64,000 nt of DNA from Pseudomonadota bacterium (GCA_018242505.1 JAFEBU010000053.1:62001-126000), one strand, 5' to 3'. Positions 1-9,030 are shown, counted from the first letter of the stretch. Numbers and translations: made by a program. The notes: generated by a model not told the origin, from the letters alone.

Positions 1-816
1 AACCAGGCGGTCCTCGCCAGCAAGCGAACCAGTGTGCGAGAGGGCAGCACGACGGCCATTTTCGCTGCGTCCCGGCTTCAGGATGACCACCGGCTTGGGT
101 ACGGGCGCCGCCTTCACCATTTCGCAAAGGCGACGCCCTTCCAAAGGGCCGAAGCCTTCGAGATAAGCCAGAACGACCTCCGTAGCCGGATCGCGAAGGC
201 AATAATCAATGAGTTCGAAAGCCTTCAGGTCGGCAGCATTGCCAATCGTGACGGATCGGCTGAAACCCACGCCGCTCTTGCGAGAGAAGTCGGCGAAGTC
301 GAGTGCAATATTGCCGCTCTGGGAGACCAATCCGATGCTGCCAGCTTTCGTTTCCCAGCCCACAACGTTCATCCTGGCGGGGCCACTGAAAACACCAGCG
401 CAGTTGGGCCCAATCATCCGAGCGCCGGCTTTGTGCGCCGTGCGCACGAGTTCAGCTTCTATTATTTTCCCCGCCTCGTTGATCTCGCCAAAGCCGGCGG
501 TGATGACCACTAGTCCACGTGCGCCTTGGGCGACGCAGTCGACTACCGTCTTGGGAACGTCTGCAGGGGGCACGATGACGACAGCCAAGTCGATCTGTCC
601 GGGCAGATCACGGACTGACCGGTAGGCTTTGCGCCCTAGTATGTCAGCGGCCTTGGGGTGGATTGGATAAAGCGGACCATCGAAGCCTGCTTCTACCAGT
701 GTCTTCCACCGCCGGCCTCCGGCCTTTTCCGGCGATGCCGACGCGCCAATGACGGCAATGCTGCGAGGATTAAGAATGGCATCGATCGCATCGACCGGCT
801 CAGGCCTGCCCGACAT
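1..816 (-). CDS. NDP-forming acyl-CoA synthetase, CoA-binding N-terminal part (partial at left edge)
   Basis: Translating the minus strand from an ATG at 816 gives an open frame of 272 codons running off the window. The N-terminus reads as a CoA-binding Rossmann domain (SIAVIGASASPEKAGG near residues 18-33), followed by a succinyl-CoA-ligase-like flavodoxin domain (VVIVPPADVPK, VVITAGFGEINEAG, MIGPNCAGV, GLVSQSGNIALDF). Proteins of this kind make or use acyl-CoA with ATP or ADP. The C-terminal ATP-grasp part, if present, lies outside the window. It runs in the same direction as the amidohydrolase gene upstream of it, 65 bases away, so the two probably form a catabolic operon. The substrate cannot be told. 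Confidence 0.85.
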   Translation of the reverse strand, partial: MSGRPEPVDAIDAILNPRSIAVIGASASPEKAGGRRWKTLVEAGFDGPLYPIHPKAADILGRKAYRSVRDLPGQIDLAVVIVPPADVPKTVVDCVAQGARGLVVITAGFGEINEAGKIIEAELVRTAHKAGARMIGPNCAGVFSGPARMNVVGWETKAGSIGLVSQSGNIALDFADFSRKSGVGFSRSVTIGNAADLKAFELIDYCLRDPATEVVLAYLEGFGPLEGRRLCEMVKAAPVPKPVVILKPGRSENGRRAALSHTGSLAGEDRLV

Positions 817-881
817 TGTTCACCTTGTTGCGTTGGTTCTTCCGGTTGGTCGTTTGACTCCGACAGGCGAACTGTGCGGGA

Positions 882-1709
882 CTAGGTGGCTTGCAGCAGT
901 TTTTCTGCATTGCCGCCCATAAGTTTTGCCAAGACCTCCGGTTTCAGCGGCAGAGCCTTTGCCTCCGTGACCGCGCGCTTGAAGGGCACCATGGAGTCGG
1001 TCGCGAACAGGATCTGGTCCTGGAGAAGATTGTTGGCAAAGCGAAGCAACATGTCCCAGCCGGCGTTTTCCGCCGCGATGTACTTGGGAGCAATTCCGCC
1101 AATCTCAATAAAGACTGATTTGTGCTTGCGGGCAATCGCCACGCTTTCATTCACCCATGGCCATCCGCCGTGGTTCAATACGATTTTAAGCCCGGGGAAG
1201 TCGCAGGCAACCTCATCGACGTAGATCGGCCTGCCGAAGTCGATTGTCCTGTCATTGGAATAGTTGATGCCAGTATGGATGGTGACCGGGATGCCGTATT
1301 CCAGGCATTTGAGATAAAGCGGATAGAATTTCTTGTCGTTGGCGTAGAGGTTGCTGGCGAACGGCTGAACATTCAACCCGCGGAGACCCAAGGTCTCTAC
1401 CGACCGTCTCAGCTCTGTAATCGCCTTCATGCCGTCAGCGGCGTTAACTGACGCGAAGCCCACGAACCTGTCTTCGTGAGCACGCACAATCTGTGCGACT
1501 TGGTCATTCTCCTCACGATAGTCACCTTGAGACCACTCGGCCTGCATGACCGCTCGCCCAATAGCGGCCTCGTCGAGGAGCCCAAGCAATTGGTCAAGCG
1601 TGTACGACACGGCTTCCAAGTCGAAAACGTCGACATAGCGCATCATGTACCCGGCTCTCGTACTGATACGATCCGGTTTGGGCACTTGAACGCGGAAGTC
1701 GAGAATCAT
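882..1709 (-). CDS. Amidohydrolase-2 family metal-dependent hydrolase/decarboxylase
   Basis: 275-residue protein of the amidohydrolase 2 (ACMSD/2-pyrone-dicarboxylate lactonase-like) TIM-barrel family. Visible family features are the VTIHTG strand, KIVLNHGGWPW with its His, and LFATDSMVPFKRAV with the late Asp. The frame stays open a further 74 codons upstream, but that stretch covers the intergenic promoter region and operator, so I chose the ATG at 1709, which opens a sensible beta strand (MILDFRVQV). It is followed by the acyl-CoA synthetase gene on the same strand and is divergent from a GntR regulator at 1895. That suggests a GntR-controlled catabolic pair. The substrate is unknown; carboxylate or lactone chemistry is typical of the family. 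Confidence 0.82.
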   Translation of the reverse strand: MILDFRVQVPKPDRISTRAGYMMRYVDVFDLEAVSYTLDQLLGLLDEAAIGRAVMQAEWSQGDYREENDQVAQIVRAHEDRFVGFASVNAADGMKAITELRRSVETLGLRGLNVQPFASNLYANDKKFYPLYLKCLEYGIPVTIHTGINYSNDRTIDFGRPIYVDEVACDFPGLKIVLNHGGWPWVNESVAIARKHKSVFIEIGGIAPKYIAAENAGWDMLLRFANNLLQDQILFATDSMVPFKRAVTEAKALPLKPEVLAKLMGGNAEKLLQAT

Positions 1710-1750
1710 GTTTTGGCGTCGCGTCGAGCTGTGGGATACAGCCGATATAT

Positions 1751-1762
1751 TGTATAAATACA
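1751..1762. promoter_or_regulatory. Palindromic operator candidate between amidohydrolase and GntR genes
   Basis: TGTATAAATACA is a perfect inverted repeat (TGTAT-AA-ATACA) in the divergent intergenic region. It resembles the short palindromes bound by FadR/FCD-type GntR regulators, so autoregulation and control of the amidohydrolase operon by the gene at 1895 are likely. This is inferred from position and symmetry only. Confidence 0.5.
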
Positions 1763-1894
1763 GTAAAGCAGTGTCCAAAACGCCGGTCAAACTATTTGTG
1801 GATTGCAGAGAAGCGCGAGCACCGGCTCGGTTGTTTTCGGTAGGACCGGCTGCCACAAGCGGACCCGAGAGCCGATCGAAGTACTGAGGGACTT

Positions 1895-2578
1895 GTGAAA
1901 AAATCCAACGACAGTCTGGCCGATCAGGCATACCGGGATATTGAGGAGCTCATCCTCACGGCTAAGCTTGCGCCGGGGACCTGGATTGCGGAAACCGCGA
2001 TCGCCGAACGTGTCGGCTTAGGCCGCACCCCGGTGAGGGAGGCCATTCAACGCCTTGCGTATCACGGTCTTGTCGAAATCGTACCAGGCCGCAGCCTGCG
2101 CATTTCCGAAATTGATGTGCGCGAGCAGCTACTAATTATTGAGCTGCGTCGCGAGATAGAACTGCTCCTCGTTCGCCGTGCCGTGCGGCTTGCGTTGCCT
2201 GCGGAACGCGCCGAGCTCACTGCGCTGGCGGCAGCAATGCAGGAATGTGTTGCTGGCGGAGATTCGGTCAAGTTCTTCCGCCTCGACCTTGACTTGAAAT
2301 TGCTTTTGCTGCGCTGCGCGAAACACCGATTTATTGACGGTGCCATCAAGCCATTATGGTCGGCTTCACGGCGATTCTCGCGAATCTATAACACCAGCGA
2401 TCACGTCGCGATCTTTGGCGGAATGTTGGTCCGCCTGATGAAAGCGGTCGTCAGCGCCAATGAGACCGAAGCGTTACAAGCGACCGTTGAACGGATGGAC
2501 TATCTTGATCGCTTCGCCCGATCGACGCTGGAACCATCGTCACCCAAGATGGGCAAACGAGCGACGGCATCCCGATAG
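1895..2578 (+). CDS. GntR family regulator (FCD type), divergent from amidohydrolase
   Basis: 227 residues with a GTG start and a TGAGGGA Shine-Dalgarno 5 bases upstream. Residues about 8-75 form the GntR winged helix (LADQAYRDIEELIL, then VGLGRTPVREAIQRLA, the typical recognition helix, then EIVPGRSLRI). The rest is a helical FCD-like effector domain. It lies divergent from the amidohydrolase with the TGTATAAATACA palindrome between them, so it probably represses that operon in response to a pathway metabolite. The next gene, tail to tail 10 bases away, is a paralogue, with similar PGxWIxET...RTPVREAxQRLA segments. Confidence 0.9.
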   Translation: MKKSNDSLADQAYRDIEELILTAKLAPGTWIAETAIAERVGLGRTPVREAIQRLAYHGLVEIVPGRSLRISEIDVREQLLIIELRREIELLLVRRAVRLALPAERAELTALAAAMQECVAGGDSVKFFRLDLDLKLLLLRCAKHRFIDGAIKPLWSASRRFSRIYNTSDHVAIFGGMLVRLMKAVVSANETEALQATVERMDYLDRFARSTLEPSSPKMGKRATASR

Positions 2579-2588
2579 CCAATTCGCT

Positions 2589-3293
2589 TCAGAGCGCCGT
2601 ATCTAGAGAACGGCGCGCGAGTTCTTCGAGTGCGTCCATATAAGCGTCGGTGGTGCGAGCTGTCCGCGCGACATCTCCGTCGACGATCGCACGCATGACG
2701 CGTGCAGTTAATTTAGAGCTGAGTGAGATATCGCGCGAAGCGCGTGTGACCCAAGAAAATCGGCGCGACGATGCCCACAGCGGCGCAACCGCCTCGCTGG
2801 CGTGATCGTTACCTGCGGTGTGCACGAGTAAAAGCTTGTACTCGAAATCGATTTTGTAGTGCTCATTCTCATCCCGGCTCAGGCTACATTCCTCCATCCC
2901 CTCGGCCATTTTGTGAAAACGCTCCCGATCGCCAACCGAAGCACGTTTCGCGGATTGGACCGCCAGAAAGCGCTCAACCTCTCGCCGAAACTCGAGTAGT
3001 GCGAGCTGATCCTCGACCCGAACATTGGTGATCCGAAGTCCGCGACGTGGAACAATCTCGATGAGCTTGGCCCGCGCAAGCCGCTGGAGGGCTTCTCTCA
3101 CGGGTGTGCGGCTGACGCCCAGTCGTTCGCTGAGGCTGGTTTCAGTAATCCAATCGCCAGGCGCCAACTCAAGCGTTACGATAAGCCGCTCGAGTTCCTT
3201 GTACGCACGATCGGCGAAGCGCTTGTCAGCACCATCCGTCGGCGCGCTCGGCCATGGTACGGCTTTCGAATGTACGGCCTGTGTCCTTGGCAA
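2589..3293 (-). CDS. GntR family regulator (FCD type), paralogue of neighbour
   Basis: 234 residues. The best start is TTG at 3293, because GAGGTGG lies six bases upstream and no in-frame ATG fits. The GntR wing is at about residues 25-95 (APGDWITETSLSERLGVSRTPVREALQRLA, EIVPRRGLRITNV), then an FCD-like helical domain (ALLEFRREVERFLAVQ, FEYKLLLVHTAGNDHASEAVAPLW). It resembles the 1895-2578 protein along its whole length, implying a local duplication with convergent orientation. Its target is not evident; no clear palindrome was seen in the 100 bases upstream. Confidence 0.88.
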   Translation of the reverse strand: MPRTQAVHSKAVPWPSAPTDGADKRFADRAYKELERLIVTLELAPGDWITETSLSERLGVSRTPVREALQRLARAKLIEIVPRRGLRITNVRVEDQLALLEFRREVERFLAVQSAKRASVGDRERFHKMAEGMEECSLSRDENEHYKIDFEYKLLLVHTAGNDHASEAVAPLWASSRRFSWVTRASRDISLSSKLTARVMRAIVDGDVARTARTTDAYMDALEELARRSLDTAL

Positions 3294-3611
3294 TCTGCCA
3301 CCTCAAATTGATATGCTTTCGTGCCATACCGCCAAAGGCATCAGAAGTAAAATCGAGGTTCGGCTGGTATCTGACGGCTGCCTTTACTAGGAAACCTGTG
3401 AGTGCGTTCGGGCTTCCAGTTATTTTGTCCGCCTCGCGGTCGGATGCTCTTATCGCAGCGCATATGCCGAATAATGATCGGGTGCCGGGTCTCTTCGATC
3501 TGCTGCTTAACGAAGGTAGAATTCTTGCGGAGGGTGGCCAGAAGTAAGAAGCAGCGGGAGGCTTTGCCATGCTGTGCCGAGCTGTTGGTCCGGCAGAGCT
3601 TGAGGATGGTA

Positions 3612-3728
3612 AAGCACTCGCCGCATCCGATCTGCGCAATGGAATGATCGTCGCTTCGACTCGAACTCCAAGGCCGTGGAGACCGTACGTTCATGCCAGC
3701 AATGGCATGGTTCGGTAGGGGCAAAGAT
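3612..3728. repeat. Repeat A, left copy
   Basis: About 117 bases that align, with a few indels and roughly three-quarters identity by eye, to 55590-55700. Shared blocks include ATCCGATCT, GCGCAATGGAATGA and CGTCGCTT. The surrounding 3294-3730 interval holds no convincing gene: its short frames look like shadows. Here repeat A runs straight into repeat B; at the right end of the accessory region the two are about 3.8 kb apart. Confidence 0.65.
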
Positions 3729-3730
3729 CA

Positions 3731-3834
3731 AAACCGGCGCACGGAGTGACGCCGTTTGGGGACAACTGCCGGAAGTGTCGGGAGAATTTACAGATCGTCA
3801 CCCGCGGAGAAGATTCCGTACGGGTGGTTGGCTG
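3731..3834. repeat. Repeat B, left copy; candidate left attachment-site remnant
   Basis: Matches 59481-59584 without gaps at a constant offset of 55,750 bases. Positions 3799-3834 are identical (36 bp) and the remaining 68 bases are about 80% identical. At the right end the same sequence overlaps the last bases and encoded CCA of tRNA-Gln. Here no tRNA follows: an HlyD remnant begins immediately. The identical core contains CACCCG...CGGGTG, which can form a stem. Most likely an old duplicated integration site. Confidence 0.7.
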
Positions 3835-4620
3835 CGGGGGCAGGGCCGCCGAGGCGGACGTCGATCGGCTCAAGTCCATTCTGCCGTTGCTGCAAGACCG
3901 TAGGGATCGCCTGAGCGGTCTCGCCCACAAGGGCTTTACCTCCCGCATCCACGCCTCCGAGGTCGAGCAGCAATTTGTTGAAGCCCAAAAGAACCTGGTT
4001 GGCGCTATCGACAAACAGCACGAGGCCGAAGCGGCGCTCGTCTCGGCCAAACAGCAGCGCCTTCAAACTGAGACGGAAAGCGAAAGCAACTGACGTAAAG
4101 ATCGTGCCGGTGCCGCTGGCAAAGTGGCTGCGGCAGAACAGGAGATTCTTAAGGCCAAGAAACGTCGCGAGCTTCAACGTTTGGTCTCGCCGATCGATGG
4201 CACGATCACCAACCTCGCCACCTGGACGGTTGGCGGCATCGTCAAGCCCGGCGGCACCCTCATGAACGTGGTGCCACTTTCAGTCACGCCGGAGATCGAG
4301 GCTCAGGTGCTGAACAAGGATATCGGCTTCGTCTTGCCTGGCCAGAAGGTGTCGGTGAAGTTCGATACGTTTCCGTTCACGCGCTACGGCACTATCGGTG
4401 GTAGAGTCGTCGACATATCCCGCGATGCCAATAAGGACGACAAGCTCGGGCTTGTATATCCGGTTCGCGTGCAGCTCGATGCGGCGGATATCGATATCGA
4501 TAGCAAGCACGTGACTATCAAACCGGGCATGGCGGTGAGTGCGGAGATCGTTACGGGCAATAGACGTGTGGCTGATTATGTCTTCTCAGATACCGATACG
4601 ACGCAGGAAGGGAGCGATAG
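3835..4620 (+). pseudogene. HlyD-family type I secretion adaptor, remnant
   Basis: Encodes the coiled-coil, lipoyl-like and beta-barrel parts of a type I secretion membrane-fusion protein (LASGHKGF-like hinge, LVSPIDGTITNLATWTVGG, VLPGQKVSVKFDTFPFTRYG, VTIKPGMAVSAEIVTGNRR). The N-terminal third is missing: coding similarity begins right after repeat B. An in-frame TGA at 4091-4093 interrupts it. Near 4590 a frameshift separates ADYVFS from a normal family C-terminus (LRYRYDAGRER, stop at 4618-4620). Three lesions make it non-functional. No ABC transporter or outer-membrane partner remains nearby. Confidence 0.8.
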
Positions 4621-4628
4621 CGCTATGG

Positions 4629-4697
4629 ATGGCGGCGCCAGGGGATTTGGTGGGCCGCTCGGGCTGCCATGGCGTTGGGCGCCTCGCTCCTCGTTGC
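4629..4697 (+). repeat. 69-bp exact copy of part of the gene at 31274-31777
   Basis: Identical base for base and in the same orientation to 31588-31656, where it encodes part of a membrane protein in frame. Here it sits as a short plug: eight bases separate it from the stop of the HlyD remnant on the left, and on the right it abuts the broken end of a tyrosine recombinase gene. It has no coding role here. Confidence 0.9.
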
Positions 4698-5629
4698 TGA
4701 GGGCGGAGAAGTGGCGGGCAACTGTTTTCATCGTGAGGCGCGGAGCGGGATCGTCCTTCGCGGCCTCGACGACCTCTCGTAGCGGGCGGCCCCGCCATCG
4801 CTTGTCCTTGGAGTAGAGGACTGGAAGGGCTCGGAGGGTGTTGTAGAAGTCGCTCAGGTGGCGGAGCGTATATGCGTTCACGGCAAGGTCGCCGCACACC
4901 TCTTGGAACATGGCGAAGGTGGCTTCGTTCTGGGCCTTCGATTGCCCCCCGCCATCCCTTGTCCTTGACGCCGAGATCGACGTAAGCGGGCAGCGCCTCG
5001 GACAACAGCGGGGCCGCTTGGCTCCGCTGTCGGCGATACGTTGGGCTCACTGATCGAGACCGGAGGAGGATGATCCTCCGCGAAGATCACTGGAGCCTTA
5101 CCGAGAATGCGCCGCTCGATCTCCTCCAGGAGCTTCACATGCGCCTCCAGCACTCCATAGGCGAGGCCGTTGCGGGCGCTCTCGGGAAGCCCGTGCTGTT
5201 CCAGAAGGCGGGCAACGTTGGTGCTTACGGATTTGAAGTTGCGCTCGGCAAGGGCTTCGTGAGCATCGCTCAGGCAGTGCGCGACAGTCTCAAGGTCGAC
5301 GTCAACGGCATCACGATCTTCGGCTACCGACCCGCCGTAGACCGGGCGTCCGCGAGGGGCCGCGAGGCGCATGGTGGTGTCATCTTCCGGCGCGTCCTCC
5401 AGGTAAGCCCGGAGGATCGCCCGAAGGTCGGCTGGGGAGGTCACGGTGTGAACGACGCGGTCGAAGGCGGTATCAAGATGCTCTGCCAAATGCTCGGCCT
5501 CTCTAAAGCTACGCGTGCCGAGCGACAATGCCACATCGGTCCCGAGATGCTCGGGCAAGCGACGGCGATAGTAATAGACACGGCCCTTCCGCGTGAGATG
5601 CGACGTGTCCGTGCGCCCCTTGTGTGAAG
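4698..5629 (-). pseudogene. Tyrosine-type phage integrase, truncated and frameshifted
   Basis: Minus-strand reading gives a phage-integrase N-terminal region (VYYYRRRLPEHLGTDVALSLGTRSFREAEHLAEHLD), a helical middle, and a core-binding SAM-like domain (FAMFQEVCGDL, LSDFYNTLRALP). Two frame changes occur at about 5000-5040 and 4910-4960. The protein stops at HFSALSN, exactly where the 69-bp repeat begins, so the whole catalytic domain with its R-H-R-Y residues is lost. No good start codon precedes the reading frame. It is probably the inactivated integrase of an earlier element. Confidence 0.8.
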
Positions 5630-6059
5630 CTTTGTGTGAGACTTATGTGAGGCTTTTGTGCACGAGAGGCCATCCCGAGGTTGCTCGGGGGCCGAAAAGC
5701 GCTGGAATCTCGGGCTTTTGCTTGCTGCGCTGGCTGTGGGGCCAGTCCGACTCAAACCCTTCTCCGTGGCCAATTCCCTGCTAACAGCGAATTTTATAGG
5801 GATTTCGAGAGCCAACTAAAGGCAGAGGGCAGGAAAGTGCAGCAAAAGTGGGGCTTTTTGTCGTGCCGCGCGTAATGTGAGCTGTGCAGGAACAGTGAAT
5901 TTGAAACGACTTAACAGTGAATTTTTGAGCACGAACAGCGAACGGGATGGGGCAGTAGGGTCGGCGGAGGGGTAAGCAATGGGGTGGACGCCCCCGACGG
6001 CATCCATGTGCCCAGGTTGCGGTGTCGAAGTCGCAACGAAGGGGACGTCCATCTGGCTC
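5630..6059. other. Intergenic stretch with no supported gene
   Basis: Begins with three short direct repeats around CTCACACAAAGCTTCACACA, upstream of the integrase remnant. It also holds a duplicated AACAGTGAATTT (about 5890-5930). Short frames here are unconvincing. Probably decayed mobile-element DNA. Confidence 0.5.
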
Positions 6060-6215
6060 ATCGCTCTGGGCCGCAAGAACCCTCTGTTCGCCGGTTCCGA
6101 TGGCGGCGCCGACCGCCGGGCCATCGTCTGCTCGCTGATCATCACCGCCAGGCTGAACGACCACGAGCCCTATACCTACCTGAAGAACACTCTCGGCGAG
6201 GGATCATACTGCTAA
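6060..6215 (+). pseudogene. IS66-family transposase C-terminal remnant
   Basis: About 50 codons read IALGRKNPLFAGSDGGAD, then an ITARLNDHEPYTYLKNTL tail. This is the characteristic C-terminus of IS66 TnpC transposases (IALGRKNWLFAGSD...TAKLND). The upstream part of the frame does not continue the family, and the catalytic DDE region is absent. A dead fragment that marks past IS activity at the left end of the accessory region. Confidence 0.75.
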
Positions 6216-6409
6216 ACGTCTATTCTCGATCGTAGGGGACGGCGCTACGGCATCGCCGTGTAAGTGCTGTTCCGGTGAAGGAGGCCTTAGGGGCGAAGCC
6301 GGCAAGCAATGACCTTTCGGGGCTGCCACGAAAATCGAGCAGAAGCTGCTGGCTGGTCCCGGACAGCGTTCCATACATAGGAGAAACTCAAAATGATCGC
6401 CGATTGCAT

Positions 6410-6586
6410 CTACGGAGGTCCCTCGGTGCGGGTCAGCCACTCGGCAATTCCTGCAACGAATCCAATGCCGAGGGCAGCCCACACATATTCCATGGAAATG
6501 TCTAATGCCCACGCAAGGATGGCCAGGAACCAGACCGATCCAACAATCCAAAGTGCAATCGCAAGACCTGTTGGCAACCTCGACAT
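6410..6586 (-). CDS. Small two-TM membrane protein under a fluoride riboswitch
   Basis: 58 residues starting MSRLPTG at 6586, chosen because GAGGGGC lies about five bases upstream; a longer frame to 6628 exists but lacks a site. Two hydrophobic segments (about residues 5-24 and 30-48) are joined by a short loop, so it should be an inner-membrane hairpin. No known family is recognised. It is the only gene between the riboswitch at 6651-6703 and the IS66 remnant, so fluoride-dependent expression is expected. A role in the fluoride response is inference from control, not from sequence. Confidence 0.65.
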   Translation of the reverse strand: MSRLPTGLAIALWIVGSVWFLAILAWALDISMEYVWAALGIGFVAGIAEWLTRTEGPP

Positions 6587-6650
6587 GACGCCCCTCTTTT
6601 TCTCGGGCGGCACGGTCGGCAGGCACACAATTCCCTACCGATGCTCGCGC

Positions 6651-6703
6651 ACCCGGTAGGAGTCATCAGCCTTTGGCGGTTTTGGGGGACCCCATCCCCT
6701 TTG
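6651..6703 (-). promoter_or_regulatory. Fluoride riboswitch 1
   Basis: On the minus strand the sequence has GGGGATGGGGTCCCCC, ACCGCC and GGCTGATGACTCCTACC, matching the crcB-motif aptamer. GGGGT can pair with ACTCC. Just downstream, CCTACCG...CGGTAGG (about 6636-6660) can pair with the aptamer 3' strand, giving a possible switching hairpin. A promoter lies upstream: TTGCCT (6735-6740), 17-base spacer, TAGGCT (6712-6717). It controls the small membrane gene 6410-6586. Confidence 0.9.
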
Positions 6704-6979
6704 GAGAGGCAAGCCTAGAGTACATCCCATCGTCAGGCAACGACAGCGCGCAATGTTAAGAGTAGGTTCGCCCGTTCATTCTTCCAACCACGTCGCAAGT
6801 GGACCGTTTCGTTCATCGACCACACGGTCAAGCCATCATCGGCAAATTCGAGTTCGTTGACAGAGCAGAACGCGACACCTCACGTGGCCAGCTTGATCGT
6901 GGGCAGCTCCGCTGCTGGAGGATAATCTTTTGGCGGTCTGGCACGGTTGGACGTGTGAAATCGCGAGCCGCTGTCGATT

Positions 6980-7360
6980 TCACTGTGCCAGCCAGTCCGT
7001 CCAGTTCAGAGGGGACCAACCGCCAAGCGGTGACAGCGGAATTGGTGGCGAAGGCGGTGCCGATGATCGAAGTGCGACGAAGGGTGTGACCGGCCGTCTC
7101 GACGGTCCGCGCAGTGTGACCGAGACTATACTGTTCGTTGGCGAACTGCCTTCGAGCCAGGCGACAGCTTTTCCGGTTCGATCTCGAATGGCTCCTTCGC
7201 TCAGCTGTCCCAGCCAGTGAAGGTTAAGGGCGCAGAAGGTGTCGCCTGCCTCGACGAAGGCAAGCCAAGTCCACGATGGATCGAAGATATTGTCGCCATC
7301 CGACCAACCTTGATGGCGGGATTTGGCATCGAAGATAGGTGTCACGTTCAAAAACACCAT
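6980..7360 (-). CDS. Conserved hypothetical protein, last gene of the MutS/dynamin operon
   Basis: 126 residues, ATG at 7360, 33 bases after the second dynamin-like gene. The first about 75 residues are rich in short beta-type repeats (WTWLAFVEAGDTFCALNLHW, LGQLSEGAIRDRTGKAVAWL), a pattern of aromatic-Gly-Asp strands. The C-terminal third is rich in proline and leucine and ends WSPLNWTDWLAQ. I know similar anonymous proteins with this two-part layout but no function. Its place as the distal gene of a five-gene operon under riboswitch 2 suggests it serves with the GTPases. Confidence 0.6.
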   Translation of the reverse strand: MVFLNVTPIFDAKSRHQGWSDGDNIFDPSWTWLAFVEAGDTFCALNLHWLGQLSEGAIRDRTGKAVAWLEGSSPTNSIVSVTLRGPSRRPVTPFVALRSSAPPSPPIPLSPLGGWSPLNWTDWLAQ

Positions 7361-7393
7361 TTAGTCAGGCCATGCAGCGTTCGCGAGAAGGGT

Positions 7394-9022
7394 TCAGCCA
7401 CCAGTGACGCTCTGATGGCCTGCGAGCAAAGCAAGCCCCCTTTGATCTGCATCCTGCTCCTCCGAGCTGGCGAGAAAGCGCCGTACGCCGTCATGTTTGA
7501 GGACGTATCGGCGCATGTCTCCCGAAACACGCTCAAGGTTAGAGGCTTCACGAACAAGAAGGTTCCGCGCAACGTCACCCGGCCCGATCGTCTCGATGAC
7601 GAGTTGAAGATGATTTAGGCAAAGATCCGAAGTCTGATCGTTCGCATGGTCGTCTTCTGCGGTCAGAAGCTTGACGGTGCTCGCCACAGTTTCACGCTCG
7701 AGATCGCGGTGGGCACGGCATAGGGCGCAGTTGAAGGGTGTCGGCCGGAGCTTTCCGATTTCTGCTGCATAGTCATGCATGCTTGCGGTTTCGGCGATAT
7801 GTCGGAGACGTCCGGCAAGAAACTCGAGTACGCCGGGGAAGGCAATGCAGGTACCGCGCGTACTTGCCAGCCTCGCATACCGCCAAGCGTGGAATGGGCA
7901 CAGACCACCCGCTTCGGCGAGCGCGGCCTGCCGGTCGGGGCGCATGGCAATGTCGTACTGGTATTGGCAGAGAAAGTCATAGAGCCTACGTCCCAAGCGA
8001 GAGCAGACCCAACACGAGGAGAAGTGAGCGACGGATCCGACTGGCAGCGGCAGAGGAGCAAGCGGTACTTGATGCCGGTTTATCCTGCGGTAGATCAACT
8101 CGAGCCGGTGAAGCTCTCCTGCCGAGTTGGGTATGGCGCGAAGTGCCTCGCCAGTCCGTTCGCACATCCGGCGCAGGAATTCGGATTGCTTCTCGGTAAG
8201 CAGGAATCGAACCACTTCTTCCTTGAAGGTGGCAATCCCACTTCTCGCATATGCTTCTTCGTCCTGGCGCCTGCTCGCTTCGATGGCATTCCGAGCAGAC
8301 ACGGAGAATATGCTTGGTAGAGGTTTGCCAGGCGCCGAATGGATCTCGTCTCGGATATGCCGAAGGACGAGCTCACGCTCCTCGGGAGATACGATATCCT
8401 GCTTGTTTACGACCAGAAAGAGACGGTTGCCGGTGGATCCGACCTCCTGGAGGACGCGCTTTTCCTCCACCGACAGGGGACTGTCGTAGCTTGTCACGAG
8501 AATGAAAGCATCTGCTTGCGGCAGAAAGCGTTCCGTTGTTTGCGTGTTCTCGAGGATCGATGATCCGAGTCCGGGCGTATCCACAAAGTGGAAGCCGCGA
8601 CGGAGTAGCTCGGCCGGCAGTTCGATCCGGGCGATCTTGACCTTCCTTATATTGCCCGGGTTGCGTTGCTGGGTGACATAGTCGGGCAATTCGTCCAGTG
8701 CGATCTCGTTTGGCAGATTCCAGCCCTCATGCTCGATGAACGCCCGCTCCTTGGTGCCGTAGCTGACGGTCGTGATGACGGAGGTCAGAGGGACGAGGCC
8801 GGTGGGCAGACGCTCGGTCCCCAACATGGCATTCATGAGCGAGGTCTTGCCGCGACTGAACCGCCCGACAACGACCAGATTGAAGCGGTCTTCGGCCAGT
8901 CGGGCAAAGAGGTCCCGGAAGGGAGCGTGGCGGTCCGGCCTTTCGTGCTCAATGATATCTGTCATCGAGCGAAGGATAGCGGCCAGTTCCAGCTTCGCTT
9001 GTTCATATTCTGCGAGGTCCAT
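7394..9022 (-). CDS. Dynamin-like GTPase with C-terminal Cys/His domain
   Basis: 542 residues. The GTPase domain has a P-loop GRFSRGKTS at 53-61, a switch Thr region, DTPG at 148-151 and NKQD at 206-209, typical of bacterial dynamin-like proteins that bind and reshape membranes. After about residue 330 the protein departs from the family. It has two similar Cys/His units, CxxC at 337/340 with CPFH at 375-378, and CxxC at 432/435 with CLNH at 468-471, which look like metal sites. The same kind of Cys/His pattern occurs in the protein at 32354-33103. It follows the first dynamin-like gene by eight bases in the riboswitch-2 operon. Confidence 0.82.
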   Translation of the reverse strand: MDLAEYEQAKLELAAILRSMTDIIEHERPDRHAPFRDLFARLAEDRFNLVVVGRFSRGKTSLMNAMLGTERLPTGLVPLTSVITTVSYGTKERAFIEHEGWNLPNEIALDELPDYVTQQRNPGNIRKVKIARIELPAELLRRGFHFVDTPGLGSSILENTQTTERFLPQADAFILVTSYDSPLSVEEKRVLQEVGSTGNRLFLVVNKQDIVSPEERELVLRHIRDEIHSAPGKPLPSIFSVSARNAIEASRRQDEEAYARSGIATFKEEVVRFLLTEKQSEFLRRMCERTGEALRAIPNSAGELHRLELIYRRINRHQVPLAPLPLPVGSVAHFSSCWVCSRLGRRLYDFLCQYQYDIAMRPDRQAALAEAGGLCPFHAWRYARLASTRGTCIAFPGVLEFLAGRLRHIAETASMHDYAAEIGKLRPTPFNCALCRAHRDLERETVASTVKLLTAEDDHANDQTSDLCLNHLQLVIETIGPGDVARNLLVREASNLERVSGDMRRYVLKHDGVRRFLASSEEQDADQRGLALLAGHQSVTGG

Positions 9023-9030
9023 TGCATAAC

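Noticed and set aside
34..885. Plus-strand open frames at the left edge
   Set aside because: They are shadows of the minus-strand acyl-CoA synthetase, whose translation shows clear family motifs.
5690..5800. tRNA-Ser-like fragment near CTCAAACCC and CCGTGGCCA
   Set aside because: No acceptor or anticodon stem could be formed; chance resemblance.
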